Part shown: one piece after another, positions 11,358 through 24,900 of the stretch
Position numbering within the stretch: the first letter of the stretch is position 1
How the letters are laid out: every line of letters starts with the position of its first letter
Assembly (NCBI GenBank): GCA_032209605.1
Contig: JASFXZ010000032.1
Location: forward strand, 5,209,722-5,273,721
DNA: 64,000 bases
DNA from: Mactromeris polynyma
Taxonomy: Eukaryota > Mollusca > Bivalvia > Venerida > Mactridae
Reading direction: 5' to 3'
Program-made: the position numbers and the translations under genes
Notes under the pieces: model-generated
Told to the model about the DNA's origin: nothing
Database searches by the model: none
Seen by the model: the letters and a program-made list of their open reading frames with translations, nothing else

Positions 11358-11517
11358 CAGCACTGATGGGACAATGGCAGGAACAAAGTAGGGCGTGGAC
11401 GTGGTCCCATCTGATCCCTCAGAGAAATGAGCCCCAAGAACAAACAATGTAGCCCCTATCAAGCTTGTCAGAAAATGGTATATCGATAGTCTGGCATAAT
11501 GTTCGTCAGTAATAGTT
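11358..11517 (-). CDS. Exon of a multi-pass membrane protein (locus A)
   Basis: Minus strand, 160 nt between CTCTCTTCAG and GTAAGT. It encodes TITDEHYARLSIYHFL, the hydrophobic LTSLIGATLFVLGAHF, a Ser/Gly loop and YFVPAIVPSVL, the start of a second membrane segment continued by the next exon. The whole region is deleted from the paralogous locus near 36025. Family not recognised. Confidence 0.5.
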
Positions 11518-12340
11518 CTGAAGAGAGGCGGGGAATAAAAGACATATATTTTATGAGGAAAAAAACGTAGTGCGTGTTACACAGACCGTATCTAGAGAGA
11601 GAATAAAATTTAGCAGCGACTGGGAGTAGTCGAGGGATATGCGCACTCCCCCTTTTAAACAAATCTTTCTTGCTTTTCTCGATGCTAAAGAAAGACTAGA
11701 ACATTTGTTTGCATCAGTGCAGTAATAGGTTTGTATTCATATATGTATATACAGAACATGTATGGTCCACAGAGCTCCCCTGAAACATTTTGACAAGCAG
11801 ATTCCTGATGAGCAGATCAAAGTATGCAGATTTGCTACCGATGAGATAATTGTTTCATAATCTAGATATTTTGTTTCATTTCTAACTTTTGATCTTATTT
11901 GAATCTGAGTTTTTTGGCGCTGATTATCTATGTTTGAGACGCAAAGGGAAATATTTTTTATAAAAACTATGAGTGGCAATATGAGTTGTCTCCTATAAAA
12001 CAAAGCAAAACATAGGGTCAGTATGCAGACTACGTGGTATTGTATAAATAAGATACCATCGAGTCATTTATAAAGTAACTCAAGTAAACAATGTCAAACA
12101 TGGAATATTTATGCGTTGCACGAGATATACTGACCCCTTCTTTTTCGAGATTTTGAATCAATCAGTAGCTCATAACAGAGTACGACTCTGTACATTGTAC
12201 AAACATACATGATGGGTAAAGATAGGAGTATCGCCCTGGAACGGGCAGTGCATAATAAAGAGTGAATAAGTTTCTACAGGCAACGCCACATCCATAAGAC
12301 AATACCTCCCCACACAGATCCTACTTTTATGTTTGATTTA
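11518..12340. other. Intergenic, no gene seen
   Basis: Contains the paralogous block 11795-12160 (matches 36035-36360) and a fragment of the dispersed GTCTGTGTGGGGAGG family near 12275-12330. No supported coding region. Confidence 0.5.
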
Positions 12341-13072
12341 TGAGTCCCTGAGTCAATAAATCAAGCATCGCACGCAATAGAAACGACATGACAGACCGAG
12401 GACCCTGAGTAAATACACCAAACATCGCACGCAATACACAACGACACAACAAACCGAGGACCCTGAGTCAATACATCAATCATCGCACGCAATACACAGC
12501 GACACAACCGACCGAGGACCCTGAGTCAATACACCAAGCTTGCACGCAATACATAACGACACAACAGACCGAGGACCCTGAGTCAATACATCAAGTATCA
12601 CACGTTATACATAACGACACGACAGACCGAGGACCCTGAGTCAATACATCAAGCATCGCACGCAATACATAACGACATGACAGACCGAGGACCCCGAGTT
12701 ATTACATCAAGCATTGCACGCAATACATAACGACACGACAGACCGAGAACCCTGAGTCAATACATCAAGCATCGCACGCAATACATAACGACACAACAGA
12801 CCGAGGACCCTGAGTCAATACATCAAGCATCGCACGCAATACATAACGACACGACAGACCGAGGACCCTGAGTCAATACATCATACATCGCACGCAATAC
12901 ATAACGACACGACAGACCGAGGACCCTGAGTCAATACATCAAGTATCACACGCAATACATAACGACACGACAGACCCAGGTCCCTGAGTCAATACATCAA
13001 GTATCACACGCAATACATAACGACACGACATACCCAGGTCCCTGAGTCAATACATCAAGTATCGCGCATGTC
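12341..13072. repeat. 58-bp minisatellite, about 12.5 copies
   Basis: Unit runs CCTGAGTCAATACATCAAGC, ATCGCACGCAATACATAACG, ACACGACAGACCGAGGAC. The first and last copies are more diverged. It is absent from the paralogous intergenic region. Confidence 0.93.
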
Positions 13073-15291
13073 GTATCGAGAAAATAACAAAGTCATACAT
13101 ATAACATTCAAATAACATAATATAACTGAATAAGTAACGTTAATTTCCTTTCCAATATGTAAGTCATAAAACAAGTAGTTTAGTATTAGTCACATTCATA
13201 GTTTAGGATTTAGTACCATCATACCTTTATTAGTTGCACTTTAACCTTTCATTATTCTATCACGTGACTTACCGGTACCACACGTACTGAGGTTTGGTTA
13301 TTGTTACGCCCCTACCTCACCCACTGGCGGTGACGCGAGCAGCGGCGACAATGGCGCCAAATGTTTAATGGAGCATGATACAGAATTGGTGTTATAACAC
13401 AAGAGTGTACAGAAAATTCTACGCTACTGTACCCAACATAAGGGAGTCGACTAGATTTATATTCAGGATTAGTTTGTGTTATAAGTTTTAGTTTATAAGG
13501 GCCCTTAATTAACTTCATTCAGCACATGTCGGACCTCCAGGATTCCAGGATTTCGTCGTTGGATTCGAACATTGGAACTGTTTATGTGAGTTATTGTATT
13601 GTGTTTATATTCAATGCATATATATTAATTTCAGGACTATACTTAATATTCCAGAAATAAACCATGTAATAATTGATTAATTGTCCGTCAATTGTGTTAA
13701 TTTTGTTTGCATATTATACTAGCAGGTTTTTTTTGTATGTATATGAAAGCAATGTAATACCTGCCAGGTTCTTCAATTTTTTTCTGAAAGTTAAAACTAC
13801 ATTGTTTTCATTTTGGAAAGTTCACTCCTAGGTTTAACATGACCGGTACACGTACTTGTTACATTGACTACTAACCCGTGCATGTGTTAATCCACACCCA
13901 TTCATATCAGTGTTCTGTAATAAAACATTATAGTAGACATGTGAAACCCGAGATCGGATGTGATGGTGGACACCGGAGTACAGATAAAGTGTGGGGGTCA
14001 TCTCACCATTATGAAATTGTATTGTTAAAAGGACAAACATAACGCTGTTTGTTTCTCGTATTTATTCAGTACAACTGTTGACCCAAATATCTCTAAGAAA
14101 TTTGGGTATCTCTTTTACGAAGACATTTATAATAGAGCTCGTTGTTCTTCGGCAAGTGGTCACCTGGGTGGCGAGGCCACAGCCTCCTTTTCCGTGGATT
14201 CCGAAAGCTAAGGGAGGGCTGCCAGTACTTTGGCACGCATATTCCTGTGTTGTGATCCAGTCTCGGTGCAGGACCAGGGACAGACTCGTCGTTGTTTTGG
14301 GGAGTTTGAAAAACAGGCGGTTCAACAAACCTCCTTTCATGTACACGGACTTACCCAACAAGTTGTCTGAAACAACGTTTTAGTTCAGAAATAGTAAAGT
14401 GGTAAAGTTGTTTAGTGCATAGACTTGGCCACTTGTTAGAATAGGTAACTATTTAAACATTTATAAAGAGTACTTGTTTGCACCTTGCAAGTTATATTTG
14501 CAAACGTGGTGGTAACGTGTGTAACAAAATTTTACATACTTTAATTACTTTCCATTGTACATCACTTATGGAGTGTATGTCTTTACAAGGCTAGACACTT
14601 ATGTGATTACAACTTATACTTCGTGCACGGGAATCGCGAGCGCTAGGTACATTCATTAACAATAGCTCATAAATCCAATTCAATTGTGAAAGTGAATTCT
14701 AAAGCGTTTCGTTCGTGTTTTATAGGGTAAGATATCTACAATAAACTTCGTGTGAAATTGAAACAAAATGCATGCCTCTATGATAAAAAACTTAAGAAGT
14801 CCATAGTTGGGCTCTATTGTTTAACAGTATTGAAAAGTTTTACAAAATATGCGACGAAATGCGTTAGTAGGCTAAGAAAATAAAGTATAATGTTTAAAGC
14901 ATATATTTACCAATAATTAGATAACATTAACAATTACAATTAGCATTTTATGTCTGTTTGGAATCATTTCATGATCCAAATTGTGGCATCACAATGAGAA
15001 ACGTAAATAGGCTTTGCGCCTTTAAATCAAATTCTACGTTAAACTTTTGAGAAAATTCCCTGTTTAAGTACCTATTCCGATGTCCACATCCGACCTCGGA
15101 TGTCCGTTGCAAATGTCTAGTAAAAGGTAGTGTATGATACATGTGGAACTAGTGTTAGATACATAATATTATTAATTTAAGCTGATTTAAATAATCGTGT
15201 AGCGTCGTCATTTATATTTCCCGTGTGGTCTGTAAAAGTTTATGAGAGATAAACCTCTTGTAAAATTTACAAAACATTTTTACATCTGTCG
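13073..15291. other. Intergenic, possible LTR relic and a GC-richer open stretch
   Basis: No certain gene. On the minus strand TTTGGCGCCATTGTCGCC (13340-13360) looks like an LTR-retrotransposon primer-binding site, preceded by a possible LTR with TATAAA near 13490. At 14078-14383 both strands are open for about 100 codons and the sequence is GC-richer than its surroundings; I do not recognise a protein. Confidence 0.3.
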
Positions 15292-15509
15292 TATGGTGGC
15301 ATATTACTGCCACCAGTTAGCATGATAGCGTTCGCGAATTGTTTCGTGTTAACCACTCAATTATTACGATAATTATCTAGCTATCTAGTTATATTCGTGA
15401 TAAATTTTCGGTAAGATAAATATCATACAACTAGAAACAGGCTTGAAAGTGCCGAGAACTGCCACCTCTTACCATTTTATGATGTATTACACTAGATTTA
15501 AGTGGTAAC
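15292..15509. mobile_element. Truncated TATGGTGGCATATTACTGCC MITE
   Basis: Starts TATGGTGGCATATTACTGCC and matches the reverse complement of the intact element at 48087-48332, but the second terminal repeat is missing. Confidence 0.75.
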
Positions 15510-15575
15510 ACGAATCTTATCTAGTTGACCACTTATTATGTTACTTAATAACTCAAATTCGCGAATTTCACTTAA

Positions 15576-15755
15576 AGATTCGATAAAGGGGTACGTTACC
15601 TTACCGAAATCCACTGAATTTCAGTGAAATTACCGAAATCCATATTGGATCTGGAGTTACCAGCAATCGTAACATCTAGGGATTTTTTATGTAGCACAAC
15701 AAATCTTTCAAATTGCGCCGACCATCTTTTTTCAAGGTATTTCTTGTTTATTCAG
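15576..15755 (+). repeat. Dispersed acceptor cassette upstream of gene 2 exon 1
   Basis: Matches the TTACCGAAATCCACTGAATT, GCACAACAAATCTTTC and GCGCCGACCATCTTTTTTC blocks and ends TTGTTTATTCAG, 48 bases before the chosen ATG. It could be promoter/5' untranslated exon material or the acceptor of the first coding exon. Confidence 0.75.
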
Positions 15756-15802
15756 GCAGACAATTATATGTTAACGACCAACTTCATCAGATAATAATGA
15801 GA

Positions 15803-15996
15803 ATGCAACCGCAAGAATTACGTCATTTCAACTATGGTGGCAGACGTTACCCGAAATGGGGCGTGCCTAAATACACGTCAAGCACGTCCCGGGTCGTCGA
15901 AGAGGAAATGACAGAAAATGCAAGCACTACACATGACCGATATAGCCAGGATAGAAATGTTGAAGCCTACGATTCAGACATAGACACTACTAGTCC
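15803..15996 (+). CDS. CHS: Gene 2 exon 1: soluble N terminus
   Basis: 194 nt from ATG to donor GTAAGT, ending in phase 2. It encodes MQPQELRHFNYGGRRYP and an acidic, Ser/Thr-rich stretch ending DTTSP. The frame is also open upstream to 15713, but that part is not open in gene 3, so the start is set at the shared ATG. A CAG acceptor at 15753-15755 suggests an upstream untranslated exon. Confidence 0.8.
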
Positions 15997-18900
15997 GTAA
16001 GTAGAATAACCAACTTTTGACTTAATACAAATTAAACCTTTGGTTGAACACACCAGTCCTAAATTCCCCAATGTTAAAGAAGTATCTGGCTCATCCAAAC
16101 GTAAAATATTTCAACTGGCTTCATCCAGCGTTGTTGTTCCAATGGCTAAAACGTCTTGAATACGAACAATTGCAATATATAACCGATTTAGAAAAAATAT
16201 TGTTACGAACGGACAAAATTTGAAGAAACCCCGGCTTGTAAAATATCCAGTTTTTTAAGCTGAAGATATTACAAACTTCTATGTGTGACAAATACTGACG
16301 ATTACATGAAAGATGTATATGGCTCATCTGAACATAAACTGTTTGAATTGGCTTTATCCAGTCATTTTGTTACATGGTTTACAACATCTCTGATAGAACC
16401 ATTGCAATGTATAACTGATAGAAAATATATTTTTTACCGTATTAACAACATGTTTATTGATGTTTTAACTATAGGAATATATTGTTCATGTTTGTTTGGG
16501 TAAACAATTGAACAACAAATGAGCACAATATTACTTTTATAGTGTATTCTATGAACATGCATATTTATTTATGTTTTAACAACATGAAATATATCATGTA
16601 GTTAACTAGATATTTATCGCGTTGACTACTTAACACTTGTCTAAAAAAAGATTGTCCGTAATGGGGTTAAATGGGTGGCAGTTGTGGGCACTATCAGACA
16701 ATTTTTCATGTTAAGATATTTATCTGGTATGAAACTTGATCACGATACTTATCTAGTTAACCACATAATTATCTAGTTAATTAAGTTGTTATCTGGTTTC
16801 TTTAACACGATAACCAGATAATGATCTAGTTAATTTAGTAGTTATCTAGTTTCTTTAACGTGATAACCAAATAATTTAGACGTTCCCTATTAATTTGTTC
16901 GCGTTGAATTATAATATTATTTACTTGTTCAAAAAACGATATTTGACGGAAATGTTTACGTAGATTGAGGTCTTTCGAGGCGGTTCCAGATTTCGTTTCA
17001 TGTCATTTTATTCTCTAATATCACAAAGATGTTCCGGGAGTTCTTCATGTCAGTATATGCATAAATACAACAATTCAAAAGATCAAGTAAACTCAAACGA
17101 AGACCTGGACGTGGGGGAAAGTTCATAATTTGAAATAAAAAATGTTCGATAGTAATATAAGTCAGTATCCTGCAATTCGTTTCAGAGCATTTGACGCATT
17201 CTTGGAGACCAAACGAACGAAAGGAAAGTCGCATCACATTGAAAAGAAATTCTTGAAATGGTGTCGTCTGTTTATATATGTCCTGACGTTTGTTCTTGTT
17301 GTTACTTGTGGGGTGTTCAATAAACTCAGTGTTCTGAAAATTGTCAACGACTATAGTCAGGTGAGTAATATTATCAATAAGGGTTCTTATAGATTAGTTT
17401 TATGTCACGAACCACCAAAGGAGCAGGTACTGTAATGGGTGTTTTTGGCCACGTAACAGATTTTGATGTATGATGGCATGAAGTTATTGAAAAATCCGTG
17501 GTTACATGTTTGCACGATGGTAAATTTATCTATTGCTATCAAGTTACGAATATTTAGTATACACCTAAAACTATGCAATACAAGTTAAGCTGCGGGAGGC
17601 AAAGCGGTCGAGGACTTGTGCGCCTGACCATGATTCAAAGGTCGAGAGGTCGAATCCTAAGCACCTTATGCGAGGTTAAACAGCAATTTCCACAATCCCT
17701 AAATTTGGTACGAGTACTAGTTAATAACCAAGGAAGTAGTTATGAGGAATGATTAATTATTAATAATAAACTGTAAGCTAATTTCGCAATCGATGTAAAA
17801 TAGATAAGTTTAAACGTTAAGCAGTTTATAAACCTCTGTTTACTAGTGATTGTAGACTAAAAACCTTCAGTATTTTATCGTCTTGTTTATCTGTAAATTT
17901 ATGTTAATCTTTCGATCTATTTTAGAGTTCAGGAGAAGAACAACTGACAAATGCTATATACTTACTCGTGTTGATCTGTATATACCCGGCGCTTAATTTA
18001 GTCTCGTCCATATTCAAAGTGATATTTGATAAAGTTCGGCCACTCTCTAAAGGAATTATAATCATGGTAAGTACGTTGCGTTCGTAGAATTGTTTTAGTA
18101 CTGCACAAATAAGTACAGTTACACCTCACTATAAGACCACCTCAATATTAAGACCACCTCAAAATTAAGAACACAATTTTCCGTTTTCACTGTTTTTCTA
18201 TTTATTCAACCTCAATATAAGGCCGCTTCAATGATAAGACCAATTTGCCAGGGTCCCAATGGTGGTCGTATTATTGAGGTTTTACTGTATAGTGTAACCT
18301 GTCGTAAGCGGCCCTCTTTTGAACAGCAATCTCTTACAACAACAACAATTATTGTTCCTGTATTAGAAAATCAAGTTGACCTCTATAGCAACAACCAATC
18401 AACAACAACAACGCAAATATGCGTCTCCCAAAGGATGTTGCTCTTGGCCCGGGATATTAACAGCTCTCTAATTACAAAATGAATCCTTACGAATCCGATA
18501 GTGACACATATCGAGAGTGAGCCGCGGCTGTGGTGCAGTGGTTAGTGCGCTGGACTTGTAACACGGCGATCTGGGTTCGATTCCCGGTCGCGGCAGGTCA
18601 TACCCTTCCATGAAAATTTGACAAAAATGTCGATTTTCCTCCACATGTGGAGAAGTTGCCAGCTCCTTGTGGAAGGGTAAGTTAGTACTGGTAAGAATTC
18701 AGTCCATGAAAAACTGGTTATGTGAACCGGCCGCCGTATATAACTGAAATATCGTTGAGAAACGGCGTTAAACCCGATGAAACAAACAAATATATCGAGA
18801 GTGAAGATGTTTGATAATGTTGAATGAGTGCCGATTTGAGTGTATTTTGAGATGTGGGTGTAATAACTAGAAGCAAAACCTCAATAATAAGACCACCATG

Positions 18901-21900
18901 GGCACCCTTGAAAACTGGCCTTCTTATTGAGGTGGTCCTAATATTGAGGTTGAATAAGGAGCAAAACTGTAATAATGGTCTTAGAAAATGTCGTCTTAAT
19001 TTTTAGGTGGTCTTTTTATTGATGTTGTCTTTAAGTGATGTTTTATTGTATAAGGAAATCTAAAAGAATTACGAAGCATTTTCTAAAATAATTAAGGAAT
19101 ATCTTGTCGATATTAAAGAACATATTTTTTTAAGGAAAATGTCAATGTTAAGATGTTTCGTGTATACCACCACAGGGATGTGTCATTCCGTAAAACCTCA
19201 CTTAAAGACCATTGAGACCATCTCAAAAATTAATAACACAATTTTCAAGTCCATTTTCACGGTGTTTGCTCTGTATTCAACATCAATATTAAGACCACAT
19301 CAATAAGAAGACCAGTTTTCAAGGGTCCCAAGGCGGTCTTATTATTGAGATTTTACTGTATTTATATGTATTTTTTTATATTTAATTTACACTTCCTAAC
19401 GAAATGAATTTGCCCATCCTAGGTCGGATTTTCGTGCAAATTGCATTTCTTAAGTAATTATCACGGCGGTGAGAAATGTGTCCTTCAAAAAACATTCCGC
19501 GTCAATTATGGGTCCTTTTGAAACCATTTTTGCCACGAATTTTCAGTTCAAATTACACCTTGCGCAATCTTCTTTTCTGGGGGTTTTATTCCATGGAAAA
19601 TCGGCTCGTCTACAATTTGGTAGAAAAGCCTTTCGCTAAAAATCTACAATTAATATAAATCGTGCTGATTCATCTACATAGTTACAGAAATATACATAAA
19701 AAAGGCTTATCGCTGATTTGTCTATTCTATTTCTTGTATTCGTTCTACGCATTTTCATTGTTACACCATAAAAAGATAATAAATGTTAAATGAATTCAAA
19801 GTATGGATGGTCTTTGTGTGCAACAGCTAAAATTTGTCTCGAAGGTAACGAAATTCCTGCGGTAAATGTAAAAATGACGGAAAATTACATTTCAGCGATT
19901 TCTAAAGCTCTTCGTAGAAAAAACAAATTTTAATTATATCACAGAATTAAACGTGATGTAAGATTGGAAACGGGCTTACATACCTAAAAGGTCTTATAAA
20001 TTACAAAATAATTTGAATATTAACTAGTTCACATTTTAGGTTTTATAACCATAAAGTCCGTCTTGCAATAATGAATGCAAGCATTGTCAATATAAAAGAC
20101 GACATTGACTATAAAAAACATAATATTAAATTAACATTTGAGGAACTGTAAGGATATGGTCGTTTGTTTGTTTTCATGTCTCCTCGTATTTTGGGGTGGC
20201 TGTACGTTTTGTATGTGGCATTGCCTGCTCAACTTACTATAAATACATCAACCGTCTGCATTGGCCGAGTGTTTAAGGCATCCACCTTTGGAGCGGGAGG
20301 TTGAAGGTTGGAATCCCGGTAGGGGTCCGTTCTGATATGGCCTGTTGGTGAGCCGCCAGCTAGTTAAATAATGGTGACCGTGTGTCTACCTGACTGGTGC
20401 CTGGCATTAAAGGATATGAATCGTGAAGTAAATGTGCTCAGATGGTATGTGTCTCATAAGTCAAAAATGACTGGCCCTTTAAGTATCGGTGACGCCATAA
20501 TAAATTAACACTTAAGTATACTTTAACATAATAATATAAAATATATCTTCATTTATTGTAGGTCGTGATCATCGATATTTTAAACACAGTTGGGATTTTA
20601 TTATTGATCTACACAGTACTACCACATTTGACAGCTGTTTCATCCTTGTTCGTCATGGGTTTCCTCCCCATCATCCCATCTATGCTATGTTGTGTTCGAT
20701 CGATGTACTGTGCACAAGGAAATTTCCTGATAAGACTTTTGAAAGGAGTTTTTTTTTTAATAATATTCTATACTCAAGTTGGTTGTTTCATTTGGTTGTA
20801 CTTTACTGATATGCTGGACATGTCAAGTAGTTCGTCAGTTATCTACCTTGCTCCTGTTGCTGTCATCCTGATTTCTTTGAGTTGGTGGGAAAATTTCACA
20901 GACTTTAAACTGCCAAATATTCTACGACATCCCGAGGCTGGAAAAACTCTGAAGGATGAACTGCAAAGAGGAAGAGATAAAATGACAGTGTTTACCTCTT
21001 TGAGTAGACTATTAACCGTCGGTATATGTGTTTTGTTAGTCACTTACAATATGGTACCAGATTCAATCAATGGTGGTACAATTTTACAAAAAACACGTTC
21101 CAATTATACAGATTCTTTTTATTCGACTATTCGAACTAACATAACTTGTGTATCAAATATAAGCCACAATTCCAGCTCGGGGAATAATGGTACAGAGCTG
21201 TGTGTAGAAGAAACTCAATCGTTCTTTGAGAAGATTTATAATTTCATGAGGACGCACTATATTGTCCTGTTAACAGTTGCAACGACATTCACTGTTAGTT
21301 TCTGCGCGACCCTGGCCTGTAAACTACATATGCAAAGATTCAGTTTTTCATTGGCGACGTTATTGATAAGCCCAATGACATTTTTGTACCTTTGCCTGCG
21401 CTGCTCCCAACAGCTACCAGCTGAATTATTGGTATTTGAGACAACTGATATGTGTCCTTCATGGGACATAGTGTCGCAAGGTCATATTATACTATTTATT
21501 TTGGTATGGATGTCCACCTGTTTACTGACATATTACATCTGGATACCGAAGTCGGAAAGAATGGCCAAAATAGACAGGTATGGCATTTTTATTTTTTACG
21601 GTTTTATATAAAATATGCTTTGAACGATTCATTAGGATTCATAAGTAAGGATGGAAATATCTATTTGTTGTATTTCAACAGAAGTTCGGTAATATAGGGC
21701 AGCTAGTTGACCTAACAAGTGTTCCTTGTTTATCAAGCAGTGCTAATCTGTTCTTCTGGAAGGAACTGACAACATTTTTACATGAGTCAAGTTTGGAGGT
21801 CAGATGACTTCGTGTGCATTATCTCCAGTCAAATTAGAGCCGTGAACTTCAATGTGTCTGATGAAGAGCGAGCACTGCTTAATAAACATGGAAGCACCCA

Positions 21901-24900
21901 TCGAGAGTGTTTAATATAAGCTTGTTTCAAACTTATTGTAAAATTCGTTGTACAAATCATTTCAGTATGTTTGTCTCTCCATTAAAAGACTGTATTCTGC
22001 TAGACTACAACTTGATATTACGACGAAGAAATGACCACAAGAACATGACGGAATCATCAGATAAAGGACAACGGATAATACCAAAAGTGTATGTTTGTGC
22101 TACCATGTGGCATGAAACACGGAAAGAAATGTTTCAACTTCTTAAATCTTTACTCAGGTAAATATTCGACGCATTATATCGATGTGTTGGTGTCAGAACC
22201 CACAATCTCCATACACATTTATTAAGGGGATTGTAGACTATGATACTGTTTTGCAGAACACCTGCAATATTTGTCATATCTGATCCGGGTTATCATTTAA
22301 TTGTCGGTATTGTAACTCTATTTTATTACATGATGTGTTATTGACATCCATCTTAAACCTCCTGTCCCTAATATTGCCTTTAATGTATTCTTGTATAATG
22401 TCTGGCTGTGCAGTATTTTGTTATGTGGCATTTCCTGGTGAACCTCTTTATTCATTATGAATGAACCAGTTCATTAGAGCATCCTTAAAAAAGAGTTTCA
22501 TCAAAATCATCCTCAGTAATCGCATTCCTCTGATAGAATATTCTCGCGAAGTTTATTTGACATATCATTATTTTAACAAACGTGAGCATGCGCGACAGTT
22601 CTTGTTCAAGATTTTACCCAAACTGTATATGAGGGTGATTTTGATTTCGTCGTGCTGTCTTTTGGATATAACATAGGACAAGAAATATTACGATATGCAA
22701 AACGAACTGGGGCCCATGCATGAAAGTGTATTACTGACATCGTGTCTCTTAAGTAGGCCAGATATAAATCGACATAACAGTCGTAAATCGACATATTAGC
22801 AGAGCCAAAACAAAATATATTATAAATTTGAATATATGAGAATATTTTAAGTACAATATACAGTCAAACCTCATGTTTCTCTGGAGAGATTAAATTGATA
22901 GCAAATTCTAACTACAAAAAATGATACTCCTGTTGAAGAGAGGTTGTTGCTCAACAGAGGGCCGCTTTGGAAGGTTTGCGTTTAGTGCATTATTTGTCAC
23001 GTGTTTAGTTGATATAACTAGATTGTAGTTTGATTTATTTATTATAAATACAATTAATCCACACTGGTGTGTACTTCTACTAGAACTGTCCTATAGTTTA
23101 GTGCGCCATGCGTGGGAGGACGCGTATGCTTTATAAATGACTGTGATCTGACATTGACATAAAATATCTCAAAGTGGTAGATTTCAGGAAGATCTGCAAA
23201 AGTGCAATATTGCATTTATTGATTTCTGTAGATGTCTCATATTAAGGACACATCATACGAATACAGTATTTACAAATGTCTCTTCGAGACGGTTACCATT
23301 ATCCTTACGTAAACCATTGCGTGAACTGGCAATGGTTAGATACATGTAATTTGTTTTCAGTTATTTAATGTTACAATAAAATAGGTAGGCGAACAGACAT
23401 AAAAAGGAAATTGAGAAGCAATTGGCATTTTGAGAATGCCATTCTTTATTATATTTCATTGAGCATGCGTAAAATACCCCCCCCCCAAATGTTTACTGCT
23501 CATGTGGTCTTTCTAATAATAAAAATAACTGATCCCTGTTCATATGCACCAGTTTGAGTTTTTAATCGAATACAATTTTGTTTACGTATGCAAATTCAGC
23601 GCAAGTGGGCGCTTTTAATCAGATGATAAAAAATTACTCCATATTATTTTTACTTTTGCATCTAGTGGATTGGGACCAAGTGCAAATTTTCGTTTTGCGT
23701 ATATGCAATATTTGTACATGAGTATTGTGTCATGTGAACTCACTGTAATAGTTATTTACCTGACCAAGTAGCAAATATATGCATGTGAAAGGGGCTTGAC
23801 ATTTTATTAGCAGCCGTACTCACACAGCGTTGCATATCAGTGTTGTGTAAACCAATAAAATCTTACTTTAACCACTATTAAAACCAATTTCTCTTGAACC
23901 GAACAACGTTTGTAACCTTGGCGCGGATTGGTTAACCTTTCGATAATGTGTCCTTTACCTTACCGAAATCCATTTTCCGTTACCGAAGTCCACTTCTTCT
24001 TAACCGTCAGATTGCAACTAATTTGCTTTCTTCAAGTTGCGCCGACCATCTTTTTTCAAAATATTTCTTGTTTACTACAGTCGAGCATCACTAACAGTAC
24101 AGATCTACAGTATTTTCGCTAAATAAATCATTTTCGGTTCGTGGTATATTTAAGTCGAGTTCGTCCAAAATACCTTACAACCATAAAACTTATCTTTTCA
24201 TCGTGACTTTTGTTTCAAAATGTGCGCTAAATCATCTAAGACCACTCGAAATATTAGTCTCAATAGGTTTAAATGCCATACTTCATGACATAAATACAGA
24301 CAGACGAACGGCTACTTATTTATCTTCTCCCACATTCTTTAATCCGACCTGTTCATAACTCAACTTAATTTTGTTTCTTAGCATACGTCAGCAAAAATAT
24401 GAATCAGTCAGGTTACTTATCATCTATTTCAGATTAGACCGCCATTGTGCTTTAAGTCAACAAGCAGAAGACATTGGTCAACTCAAGACTGTTGATCCTG
24501 AAAAGTTTGAACTAGAACGTAATAACTTTAAAGTTTAAATCTAAATATAACAGTCTCTATCTTATCTTGTACATCAATTCATCATATATAAACATTTGTA
24601 TTCCACGTTAGTGCGCATGAGGTTTTTATCAAAGTGTCATGATTCCTGGTTATAATACACTCTTGTAAGAGACAATATATATTTCATTCCGTAAATTATT
24701 ACAAAAGAATGTAACTTTAACTTGAGGCAGCCTTTAAATTGACGCCGATTTCGATTTTGTTGTTTTGGCTTACTAATTTACTAAGGGAAGTAACATAAGA
24801 CCATCAAGGCAAATCTAAACTCCCGGCCCGTTTAAGTTCTTCTCTGCTACCGGATTTTCGTTTAAATGGTAATCCGCAGAACTTTTGAACTTGGAATAAT

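Larger units (their letters stand above)
18067..20561 (+). other. Gene 2 intron 3, repeat-rich
   Basis: 2495 nt holding three CAGTAAAACCTC MITEs, a SINE with target-site duplication and a second tRNA-like SINE, listed separately. No coding exon seen. Confidence 0.75.

Noticed and set aside
12341..13072. CRISPR-like array of regular repeats
   Set aside because: Units are contiguous with no unique spacers, in a eukaryotic intergenic region; it is a minisatellite.
15713..15802. Upstream N-terminal extension of gene 2 from 15713
   Set aside because: The frame runs through the cassette and its acceptor; in gene 3 the equivalent region has a stop and a length change.
15000..15803. N-terminal myosin head of mollusc chitin synthases
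   Set aside because: No myosin motor motif (P-loop GESGAGKT-like) was seen upstream of either complete gene; the protein appears to start with a short soluble segment.
18521..18596. Functional tRNA-Thr gene
   Set aside because: The acceptor and T arms fold, but the anticodon stem is mismatched and the unit continues into a SINE tail with a target-site duplication.
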